A DNA stretch of 64,000 nt from Arabidopsis thaliana (Eukaryota; Streptophyta; Magnoliopsida; Brassicales; Brassicaceae): positions 13,765,001 through 13,829,000 of the forward strand of contig NC_003075.7 of NCBI RefSeq assembly GCF_000001735.4, given 5' to 3'. The position numbers were made by a program, and so were the translations under genes. Under the pieces are notes generated by a model. The model did not search any database and had not been told where the DNA came from. It saw only the letters and a program-made list of their open reading frames with translations. Below, piece by piece: positions 38,459 to 48,312 of this stretch (positions are counted from its first letter, which is position 1; every line of letters begins with the position of its first letter).

Positions 38459-41400
38459 TTACATCTCAATGTCTTCGAGTTCTGGTAAAGGGAACCTGAG
38501 AAGAGCTGCTATTCCAGTCAGCTGTGCCAATTCTGCAAAGTTCATCAACACTTATTTAGCACATTAAAAAACATAATCACATCACAAATTCACTAAGATA
38601 AGAAAGAAGCAACACTAACGTTCTCCTGACACATGCATCGCCGAAAATATAAAAGCATCTCCTCCCGAATCTTTTACCGACTCCACCAAATTCACATACT
38701 TCTTCCTTGTTTTCACGTCAGAATTCCTGGACCAAATTTATATATTTGTAATGTCAGTCTCAATCACGTTTGCCTCTTAAAACTACCAAAAAAAAAAACG
38801 CATTGAAATGGGATATTCCCTTCCGTTACTAAACCTGAAAAGCTCGTCCGTTATGAGAAGCGTTTGAATTGCCATTCGTTCATTTGCAACTTCCACGTGT
38901 TTTGGTCCATAGCATGCCCGATCTGGTTCCTGGATTAAAAATCAAAAAGATATCAACACATATTGAGAGATTCTTAAAATTTGATGAGAATATTAAGAAT
39001 CGCTGAGAGCTTTGACCTACAGTTGAAAGCATGTTGTGAAAATCATTGAGAGCTTTGACCTACATAGGCAAATTCACATCAGTTAGGTAGATGACAAAGG
39101 TACATTTCAAGAGCACAACTCAGATGATAGAGATCAAAAGCCACAAAACAGTGAGGACTTATTTGAGTTCGTGTGAATTGTGACTTTCAAGCTAACCCAG
39201 TTTCGAATGAGCAATTCAAAAATATAGGCAACATTCTAAATCACCTCTTTTGCTGCTTTTGTATCTTTTATCATATTCATCACGTTGGGGGCATGGAGAA
39301 CCTCACCCAGGCTATGTCTGTGCACCAAAATATTATGTCAGAAATCGAAGAAAATTTGCATGAGCAGAGAATCTCAGGCTGTTTAGTTTAGAAGTGAATA
39401 AGCAAAAAAAAATACAAACAAAGTAGAGTGAACCGTTAACACTGATAGCCACCATGAACATGAATCATAACATTACTAAAGTAGGTAACCTGGTCAATTC
39501 GGACATTGTTATACAAAAATTAAAAAAAAAGTGTATGTTTCCTGCTAAAGAAATTATTAGGTTTATCCAGCAGATATCAACTCAGATCGACAGTATAAAT
39601 CTCAAATCAGTGTTCCACAACTTTAATAAATAAATTGCATGTTATATCATTTGACTCTGAGCACTCAATGTATTTTAGCATGGCAGAACAAAATTTTGAC
39701 AGGCTTCATGAACAATTTCACAGAAATACTACCTATATCCAGAGTTTGTGTGCACCAATATTATACGTGATTTATTCTCAATAATAGGTCTCAGTTGTCT
39801 TCTTTCTGCTTCCAACAATAAGTGGCGATGAAACTGATCCTGGAGACATGAAACAATCAAACGGTCTGTGTCATATATGTATGGGAAATTTGTAAGCCTG
39901 GTCCAGCTGCAATTTGAAAAATAATAAACCACGTAAATTTAGAAAGTCTTTGAGTGACCAAAAAAAAAACCTTTGTGAAGCCGGGACTTGCAACTACTGC
40001 ACAGCGAACGACACTGAAGTCAACATGTTTCACAAAGGCCTGTGATATTGCAATAGACTTTTAGATATGTGAAACTCTTTCCGCTTTTTTGTGGTATGTT
40101 TTAGAAAACAACAAAAAGAAAACATCAACATTCTGAGAAAAGACAAACCTGCAGAACATTCTCAAAAAATTTCTTCAAAGCCTACAGAGAAGCAAAAAAT
40201 GACATAAATTGAAAGGATAAATATGTAAACGAATTTTGGGCACATATATGACGAAACAGTGAAGGAACATACAGACTCGTAACCAGCAATTGCAGGTCCA
40301 TGCTTCCTAGGAATGGATGTTTCTATTCGTGCACGGCTACTTGTCACACTGCCAAACAAGACAATAAAGTAAACAAGAACAGAATTGGATGAATTTCTTT
40401 GACCCGTTTCATACTTGTTCAGCCAAAACCACCCAGGTGAAATAAGAGAACTACATGTTGTCAAAACAAAAACTAGGAAATAACAAATTTCACAGACAAT
40501 GGACCTTGTCACTGCAATCAGTACCTTCTGCCCACAAGGAAGATTTGTGCCAGTCCTTCTTGCATTAGAACTACAGCTAGATCAGCACTAGCAGCGGGAT
40601 CTGTGCATAAGACAAGTGCAATAAATTTGAACCCGGAAGAAAAAATGGAAGATAACATGAGATCAAAAGCACATGACAATATGACATACTGAAACATTAG
40701 CTATTTAAAATGAAAAAGCCTTAACGGGTCACAAATCATGTTTGTGCATGATTGGCTGGAGGGTTTATCAAAGGCGTGTTAAGGCTTGTTGATGGATACA
40801 CAAGGGTCTTAGAGACTTGAAAATCTTATAAAAAAAATGCATTTTCGTCTCAACAGCCACGTATAAATAGGAACTAAACTAAACTGACATGCAGGCCTAA
40901 GAGATAAACTGGAGACAGAAGAGGAGTTCTGGAATATTGCATGTAAAAAATTTTGTTAACTAATGCCTTGGATTTGATATCTACACTAGATGACACGGAG
41001 ACAGATCTTGGATATTGTGTCAACCAATCAACACAGACACCTTCCCAGTTATGTGACAATTAAAAGGAGGAATAAATGGAGCAGCATACCTGAGGCCTGT
41101 TTGAGTGTATCAAGAGCCATTGAGTCCCACATTTCCTGCAAATTAGCCATGTACACACTAACGATTACAAATGAAGTTTTAACATAAGTAGGGGGTTTCA
41201 AAGTTCAAACTTATAACCAACACAGTAAGCAGACTGCTGCAAGAAAAACATCAAGACCTGTGTATTGTAAAACAGCTTTTACCTAGTTTTTAAAACTCTA
41301 ACAATGGGATCGTGCACTTTAATAACCATATTTAAAGGTAATGACATTTCTAAGCATTACAAAATACATTAATGGTTATCGAATATTAAATCCATGTTTA

Positions 41401-42556
41401 AAACATTAACATTAAGTGGCGCTGAATTTACAGATAGTAGCTTGCAAATGGTATCCACACTACACCAGCGTGAATTGCATTACTCATATAATAGAATCTA
41501 GATTGCAAGACACATCCTGTCACACTTACAAAGGAGAAATAGAACAGAACTTCCGGAGGATAAAAAATAGTAAAAAGAGGATATCTACCTTTCTCAACAC
41601 AAAAGGTCGTTTCAGCTCAAGTTCCAAAGTATGGAATGCACCAATCTGCGATACAACACATCAGCACAGGAAAATCTATAGAATAAAAGGCGGCCTCGCA
41701 TCTACCTTTACGTGCTCATTCTCCAGGATATTTTTGCCACGTATGCGCAAAACAGATCCGTCTTTGTCATAGTCCACCTCCTAATTGAACAAATAAAGAG
41801 AACTGAAGACAATCAGATTCATTCCATGAAATTAGACTAAGATATCTTCCAATGTCAAGAGTAGCAAGATTAAAGGGCAAAAGAAAACCATAAAAAGAAA
41901 CATATGTAAGAAATATCGATTTTTATTACGCAAATGACTGTAAAGCAATATAGTGCATTTATGGTCATTGTTAATAGGTTTCTACAATGCAAAGGTATAA
42001 ACAAATTGGCATACCAAGCCCTTAGAATCATACCTCAACTTGTACTTCCAGCTTCAGTTTAACACGTTCAGAGTCTCTTCCCCCACCAGGTATCTCTCTC
42101 TGAACTTTTCTGATAGCAGGCATGATACTAAATTGGTTAACCTTTACTCCTTAAAAATTTTCATGAAACTATTACAAATCAGTGAACTTTTAATGTGATA
42201 CATGATTTTAATGAGAGAAAAAAACAAAGCATGTTTGCCTAACCCTTCAATGGAAGTGGCTCAAGAAGTTGACAAGGAAAACACCATGTAAGAAACAAAG
42301 GCAGTGAAAACCGAAAGGAGACAGTACCTGAAAGTGACAGCCATTACACTATCGCCCACAGCAATCAAGTTATAAGCATACCAGAGATCATCAGAGTCCT
42401 CTGCCACCATCTACCCTCAATTTAAGTTGCCAACACCCACAGGACAAAAATCAAATTTCAGCTAAGCATTTGAATTGCACACGAGGAAAAAGGAATCAAT
42501 CAAACCTTAACGCTTCCGGGTCCATTACGAACAAAATCCCTGCGAACGATCTTCAT
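38459..42556 (-). CDS. PEL1: Pelota homologue, no-go decay ribosome-rescue factor
   Basis: Sixteen coding exons: 42556-42506, 42410-42328, 42109-42034, 41780-41706, 41645-41589, 41135-41090, 40600-40525, 40348-40273, 40181-40149, 40039-39971, 39839-39733, 39317-39245, 39059-39021, 38929-38835, 38726-38620 and 38532-38459. They give 378 residues. The three eRF1-like domains are recognisable: N-terminal ([17 protein letters not shown] start, residues ~1-130), central (~136-260) and C-terminal (~265-370). The central domain lacks the GGQ tripeptide, as expected for Pelota rather than eRF1. It acts with HBS1 to split stalled ribosomes. A 5'-UTR intron (~42742 to 42575, CAG|GTTTGT to TTAG) is likely. 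Several exons are very short (33 and 39 nt). Confidence 0.95.
39004..39062 (-). repeat. Direct repeat flanking PEL1 exon 13
   Basis: The 17-mer GTAGGTCAAAGCTCTCA (minus strand) spans the acceptor of the 39-nt exon 13 and recurs directly after its donor. The donor therefore reads ACT|GTAGGT, and a second potential acceptor (CTGTAG|GTCAAAG) sits at the exon end. Confidence 0.85.
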
Positions 42557-42929
42557 CTCTCAAGGTATGTCCACTAACAGAGTCCAGAGACACACAAGGA
42601 CAGAGATTAACACTAGTCTCGAACAAAGGTTCAATCTTTCAGTTCTCATGTTACAGCAATTTAATCAAAAGAGAGACCAATGCACTGGAATTGGTAAAAT
42701 CGGCGAAACAACACGGTGAAGTAAGATACATAAATTACAAACCTGTTGGAAGAGTTACAGATACAGGGCTTCAGCTCAGACTCCGGCTCCGGCTCGGCGA
42801 TAGCGAGAACTTGTATCCGTCGTCTATCGATTGAATCAAAAGCAAAAGGGTCAGTGGTCGTAAGCTGCTGCAGAGATTCAATCCGTAGACACGCAGTTTC
42901 GACTTCGAAGATTCGTTCCACAGCTTCTC

Positions 42930-44695
42930 AATTTTAATTACCAGATGTCAAAAGTCAAAATAATAAAAAGCTATTATATTTATAGTAAAAAAAAAGGTAA
43001 AATAAATTCAGTAGAAAAAAATAGAAATAGGAATTGCCCAAGTTTTAATCTCTTGAGAAAAATAGAAATAGAAAATCATAAATATTTGGAAAAGTGTGTC
43101 AAAAATTAGTTGAGCATTTTTGAAAAAATAATATCATATAACCACCTTATTATCAAACAAAACGATACTATCCGACAGAAAAATTAAACCTTAAATCTCT
43201 ATTATTGATTTTTTTAGGCAGAAAAATTGTCTAGATTTTATTTATATGCGAGTTCAAAATGGGGTTTTCTAAATAAAATTTTTAAAAAAAAAAACTTCTC
43301 AATGTTTAAGATAAAATAAAAATAAAACAAATTATCGGCTACAATATCTAAAGTCTATGAAACTTTATTTATATGATTAAGTATGACATGTCGTATTTCT
43401 CTCATTTAGCTTTGGGATTAAGATACAGCTGCACATAATAAACATCCTACAAGTTTTAAAACCGTCTAATCAGAGATATTTCTGATGCATATAATATTGT
43501 CTATTGTAAAATCATCTTTCAAACTATAAAATAAGAGTATTCCACTAGTTATGTGTCATCAAAGATTAGGTCAGACCTATGATAATTATCAATTATTTAA
43601 TTCAGATTGTTATAATCGACTACAACTCATATCAACTTATAAATTGCCTAACTTATATGATTCAATATATTATTCATTAAATTAATGTTATGTGACTGTA
43701 TAACATCAGCCAAGTTGTGAACACAAAAAGCTTGATAATTGATATAATCCTCAACAATTTTATAACCGATACCTTTTTTATTTTCTTCACACCAAACGGT
43801 AGCCTTTTTTATAATATCTCTTCGTCGGAGAATAATAAGACAAGATATTTGATATTCTCATACAGAAATATATAAATCTAGTTCCTATATATACTTTAAT
43901 TAATAACAGCTATAAAATCTATATCATAAATCACAGTGCAATGATATGTCAGATCATTTGTGATTAGAGCTCCAATCATATACTAGTAAATTCTTAAATC
44001 CATCTCCTTGTTATCGATTTTGTGTGTTTCCCAACAAATATGTTAAGTGCAAATATTAAAACCTCCAACCAAACAAAATATATCACAATCTATGAATAAT
44101 ATTGACAACTACTAAATAGATCGTAAGTTTTAGTTTATGCAAGACTATACATACAGTAGTTTTGTAAAGTTACTTATATTGGCAAACAAAATATAATTCT
44201 GGTATTCAGTTTGAAAACATACGTTAATTTACACAATATAGTTTTGTAACAACAGATTTAAACTCCATATTTTGTAAACAATTGTAGGCTATAGATTAAA
44301 ATATAGAAAACTCATACACGACTACTCATACTGGACCCAGTCATATTGTAAGGTAAACTGCGTATTAAACGTCGTGTAATCAGTCAATTATGATTCACCA
44401 TGAACAGCAATACAGCATAATATTATAGTAGTAAAATACTTTAAAATCCTTTTTTTTCGTTTGACAAAGCGCTATACTAAAAAATATAGCAAACTCAAGT
44501 ATACACTAAAATAAAATTAGTACATTTGCTAGTCTTCACCTCTAGAAGACAAGAGTATGTCGTTTTCTTGACAAAGACGATTTGGTTTTGGTGAGTTATT
44601 ATAGTAAATAAATATAATACTAATAAAAATGTATTTATTATAATCTATAGATTAGAGAGACAGCTAAACGCTAATGTGTAGTTTATGCGCGTACG
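42930..44695. other. AT-rich intergenic block before the micropeptide array
   Basis: About 1.8 kb of strongly AT-rich DNA after the PEL1 leader. No open frame with coding character, no inverted termini and no recognised transposon. The last ~250 bp form the promoter of the first array gene. Confidence 0.55.
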
Positions 44696-44701
44696 ACGCG
44701 G
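44696..44701 (+). promoter_or_regulatory. CGCG box upstream of micropeptide gene 1
   Basis: ACGCGG with a second CGCG-containing motif (TGCGCG, 44686-44691) just upstream, about 245 bp before the ATG and ~100 bp before the TATA box (tatataaa, 44801-44808). CAMTA/SR transcription factors bind such CGCG boxes. It is part of a block (44651-44705) also found upstream of gene 2. Confidence 0.6.
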
Positions 44702-44944
44702 TTAATTTTGTTTTCTCTTTTTTTTTTAAAGTAAACAAAGATATTAAAATAAAATAAAACACGAGACCGTGTCACTAACTAACAGAGACGTAGCTACACA
44801 TATATAAAGAGATCGAGAGGTCTTCATTTCTCACAAGCCACAACAACACCAATCACACTTCTCAAAAAAGATCAGAGATTTCTAGATCCTTCTTCTTCTC
44901 CTGCAAATTCATCTACCTGAATCTTCCAACTTTATAAATCGATC

Positions 44945-45157
44945 ATGATCTCCGTCGTAATCATCGCTGAGTTACTAGTAGAGTACACGACGGCTCTCGC
45001 GAAACTAACCGCCGGGATTCTTCCATCGAGACGGCGAGGCGATAGTAACGTTGTACGGATTGGTGGTTTCTCTCTGCCTTGTCCTTCTCCGTCGAGTAGT
45101 AGTACTAGTCGATCATCTGCGATTCCAGATTTCTCTTCTCATCTCGTTGATTTCTGA
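44945..45157 (+). CDS. Tandem micropeptide family, member 1 (70 aa)
   Basis: Intronless 70-residue frame from ATG 44945 (tcgatcATGATC). The N-terminal 27 residues are hydrophobic to amphipathic (MISVVIIAELLVEYTTALAK), with two Glu, so a clean transmembrane helix is uncertain. A basic stretch (RRRGD) follows, then RIGGFSLPCP, a Ser-rich linker and the invariant end IPDFSSHLVDF. It has eight more residues than its siblings, mostly as a Ser/Thr insertion. It is one of four paralogues in the same orientation. From memory, Arabidopsis genes in this position (At4g27652, At4g27654, At4g27657) are uncharacterised and strongly stress-inducible. No biochemical function is known to me. Confidence 0.85.
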   Translation: MISVVIIAELLVEYTTALAKLTAGILPSRRRGDSNVVRIGGFSLPCPSPSSSSTSRSSAIPDFSSHLVDF

Positions 45158-45159
45158 TC

Positions 45160-46490
45160 TTGTGGAAGACGAAACAGATTTTGTTTTCTTCTCTCTCTTT
45201 TTTTTAAATCTATTCGAAGATTGGATTGGACGGCTGAGATTTTTCCATGTGTGTCTCTTCTGTCTCCCTCTCTTCCTCTAGATTTTAAAATCGCTTATTA
45301 GATCTTTGTAAATCGGTATCTCAATATAATAATAGTGGTTATGAATTTTTGATGAACTACTCTCTCATCTTCTCCTTGCATTTCTCAATTTCTGATTTTA
45401 CCTAACTGTGATGATGGCTCATTTGACGATTTTTGGTCTCGTTTTGGTGACGTCAGAAAAATGGATATAAGTCGCATTTGACTAATTAAGTGCACTAGTT
45501 TATCTTTTTTTCACTCTGAATGTTCAACATATAAGAATTCGTTTCCATGTTTTGGTCCTTATGGACGGTTGAAAACAGTTACGAGAATTCGAAATTAAAT
45601 AAAATAAAAATAACAATCATAGGTAGCAAACTAAATGATAAGACCAGTTAATGATGAAAATTCAATAATTAAGTTAATTTGTTTTTTGATTAAAAGAAAC
45701 AAAAAGCATCGTTTAAGAAAATAACAAGAAAACAAATCATACGTGATTTTACAAATTTATGTTCTTGTCCCGTCTCATTACCAAACGGGAAATTAAATCT
45801 TGGTCTAGATGGAAATGCGTTTCATAATAAAACAAGAATTTGAAATCGGTAATGAAACAAGATGGGACGAAAACTGAGATAGGATATGGAATGGAAATCT
45901 GGTCCACACATTTATCGGAAGGTGGACTTTAGCTTTCAGGAATTAAAGAAGTTGGATAGATTTTCCGTGAGTACACCAAATTTGTAGTATTAACAGAAGT
46001 TGAAATTACGGTGTGAACTCTAGTAGCTACAACTCCCAAGTCTTTAACTACATTTGATATATAATGTTTTGGAACATTCGTTCTCTACTACTGATCACCA
46101 CGTTTACATCACTTTTCTTTACTTGGTCTAGGTAATTTAATTTAGTACTCAAAGGTATATATATGTTGTACTGTCTTCGTCTATAGAGACTACCACGTCC
46201 ATTCTTATTTTGTTGGACGGTCCATTTTTAAGGATCAAGAAGATAACTAAAATTTTGACTTTTTAAATGAAAGCGGAGAAAACCAACACATTTTTATGCT
46301 TAATTAGGTCTTTTGCTAAACTTCACAAGAGAATCGAGTTATGAGACTACGTACGATGATGTGATAAAATCTCTCAGAATAAAGTTTTCATGACAATGAC
46401 GTATCTCCTAACTTATAATATTAGTAAACAAAATCCATTTGATTATCAGAAGATTAGAGGACACAGCTAATGCTATGCTAATGTGAACTG
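45160..46490. other. Spacer between micropeptide genes 1 and 2
   Basis: The first ~200 bp is likely 3' UTR of gene 1 and resembles the gene 2 3' flank (ggctgagatttttcc vs agctgaagattttttt). The rest is AT-rich, without gene-like signals. Confidence 0.5.
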
Positions 46491-46498
46491 CGCGTAAG

Positions 46499-46504
46499 AC
46501 GCGC
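46499..46504 (+). promoter_or_regulatory. CGCG box upstream of micropeptide gene 2
   Basis: ACGCGC, with TGCGCGT at 46489-46495, about 238 bp before the ATG and ~108 bp before the TATA box (tttataaa, 46612-46619). The surrounding block (gattagag...gctaatgtg...gcgcgta-gacgcg-ttaat) is shared with gene 1. Confidence 0.6.
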
Positions 46505-46741
46505 TTAATCATTTGTCAATGTGTAAAGCGAAAAATATTAAAAATATGAAACACGAGTCCGAGTAAAGTGACGATAGTAACGACGTAAGACGAGAAACTC
46601 TGGTCTACACCTTTATAAAGAGATAAGAAATCTCTCTCTCCCTCACAAGTTATACCAACAAAATTCCATCATCTTTTGTCTGAACTCAAGAGACATCTTC
46701 TAGATCATTATTCTCCGGCAAATCTTCCGAAAAAGTCGATC

Positions 46742-46930
46742 ATGATTTCCATCGTAATCATTACTGAGCTACTAGTAGAGTACACGACGGCTCTGGCTAA
46801 ACTTACCGCCGGGATTCTTCCGAGACGGCAAGGCGATGGAGACGTCGTTAGAATTGGTGGTTTCTCTTTATATTGTCCTCCTAGATCATCACCGATTCCG
46901 GATTTTTCTTCTCATCTCGTCGATTTCTGA
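46742..46930 (+). CDS. Tandem micropeptide family, member 2 (62 aa)
   Basis: Intronless 62-residue frame. ATG 46742 (tcgatcATGATT) has the same context as gene 1; the frame is open further upstream but without another ATG. Sequence order: MISIVIITELLVEYTTALAK, LTAGILPRRQGD, VVRIGGFSLYCPPRSS, PIPDFSSHLVDF. It is the closest relative of member 1, at a spacing of 1.8 kb and with homologous flanks, so the two look like products of a duplication that included the promoter. Function unknown. Confidence 0.85.
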   Translation: MISIVIITELLVEYTTALAKLTAGILPRRQGDGDVVRIGGFSLYCPPRSSPIPDFSSHLVDF

Positions 46931-47905
46931 TATAAGACGATTGTGGATTGTTTTTTTCTTTCTTTTTTTCACTACTTTTTTGATCGAGTTTTGTTTCTTA
47001 CACACTTTCTTTAAAATTAATTTGAAGAGTGACAGCTGAAGATTTTTTTCTCCCCTTTTGGAGATATTAAATAATTTAAAGATTTGTAAACCTTATCAAA
47101 TTATATAATAGAAATTTATGATTTTGATATCTTTATTTCTCTGATTTTCTTAATTTCTGATGATTGATCATCTATTCCATCGATCTTGTCCACAACTAGT
47201 GATGATTCCGAAAACTTGCTATGAGGATGACGATCATCACAGTCGGGCTCCTATCAGTAATTTTGCATAATCGAAAAGAGAGAAAAACGGATCGTTAAGC
47301 AAAACATAGTAGTAAGAAAATACTTGAACAAACGTGAAGTTTTGTGCTATTCCACCGCAAACTTTTTGAAACCATAAACCTATACTCGCAGCATATGAGT
47401 GAATCAGTGAACTATACTCTTGTCTGATATATTGATGCATTATTTCAAAAAAGTCAAAAGATTCGTTGACTGATTTTATAAGTCACCATAAAGATAATAT
47501 TTGCATTTATGTCATATTTCTAGGATCAATGCATTATCGAAAACAAATGAAAAGATCTGTGACTGATTTCTACGTTACCATTTGAATAATCTTTCGATTT
47601 ATGTCATATCCCTATGATCAATGAGTTTTCATAAGAATATTATTTGTACATAAGAAAAAGTGAGTTTTTTTTTGTGAATTTAAGAAGAAGTGAGTTTACT
47701 TAAGAATATTTTTTGAACTAAATTTAGGAAAATAATATATTGTAACTGGTGAAAATATCTCTGTGTTAAAATGCTCTAAAATAAGTCAGAGCAGATACGG
47801 TGTTAGTATTCTACATGTTTTTTTTAATTGGAGTATGGTACGAAGCACTGACTTCGTAAGTAACAGCTCACTTTTGTCTTCTTGCCAACACTCTGACTAT
47901 TATCC
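46931..47905. other. Spacer between micropeptide genes 2 and 3
   Basis: Probable 3' UTR of gene 2, then AT-rich DNA. A minus-strand frame at 47237-47440 has no support. Confidence 0.5.
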
Positions 47906-47907
47906 AC

Positions 47908-47924
47908 AACGCGTGACACGTGGC
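47908..47924 (+). promoter_or_regulatory. RSRE/CGCG box next to a G-box/ABRE upstream of micropeptide gene 3
   Basis: AACGCGT (47908-47914) contains the complement of the rapid stress response core CGCGTT. Two bases later lies CACGTGGC (47917-47924), a G-box with strong ABRE core. A further ACGTGT is near 47962. TATA (ctatataaa) lies at 48008-48016, and the ATG is 210 bp downstream of the CGCG box. Combined CAMTA and ABA/bZIP input is inference. Confidence 0.65.
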
Positions 47925-48123
47925 TGTTAGTTCATAAAGCCACAAATTAAAGAAACCAAATACGTGTACGAGTAACTTCTGGACCACTGGAGCTTAAAGT
48001 TATGGTCTATATAAACCCTCGAGTGGTCTGGCTTCAGATTTTCAACCACCATTCAATTTTCTATAAAGAGATAACAAACTTCAGAAACTTCTAGGGCCAT
48101 TTTTATTCCGGTGCATCCTAATC

Positions 48124-48312
48124 ATGATATCTGTTGTAATCATCACTGAGTTACTTTTGGAGTACACGACGGCTCTTGCTAAACTCACCGCCGGGGTTCT
48201 TCCGAGACGGCAAGGCGACAGAAATGTTATACGTATTGGCGGTTTCTCTCTGCCTTGTCCTCCTAGATCCTCACCTGTTCCAGATTTTTCTTCTCATCTT
48301 GTCGATTTCTGA
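48124..48312 (+). CDS. Tandem micropeptide family, member 3 (62 aa)
   Basis: Intronless 62-residue frame, MISVVIITELLLEYTTALAK, then LTAGVLPRRQGDRNVIRIGG, FSLPCPPRSSPV and PDFSSHLVDF. It is colinear with member 2 without gaps, and nearly all changes are conservative (I/V, L/V), which suggests purifying selection on the protein. It has the most complete stress-type promoter of the four. Function unknown; a membrane-associated or peptide-like role is possible. Confidence 0.85.
   Translation: MISVVIITELLLEYTTALAKLTAGVLPRRQGDRNVIRIGGFSLPCPPRSSPVPDFSSHLVDF

Noticed and set aside
42940-44640. AT-rich block considered as a Helitron or other transposon
   Set aside because: No TC...CTRR ends with hairpin, no terminal inverted repeats and no coding relic visible.
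46676-46741. N-terminal extension of micropeptide member 2
   Set aside because: Begins at TTG and is not conserved in the other three copies, which all start at the MIS/MFA Met.
47237-47440. Minus-strand 67-codon frame between micropeptide genes 2 and 3
   Set aside because: Looked for as an inverted family member, but none of the landmarks (IGGFSL, PDFSS) occurs.
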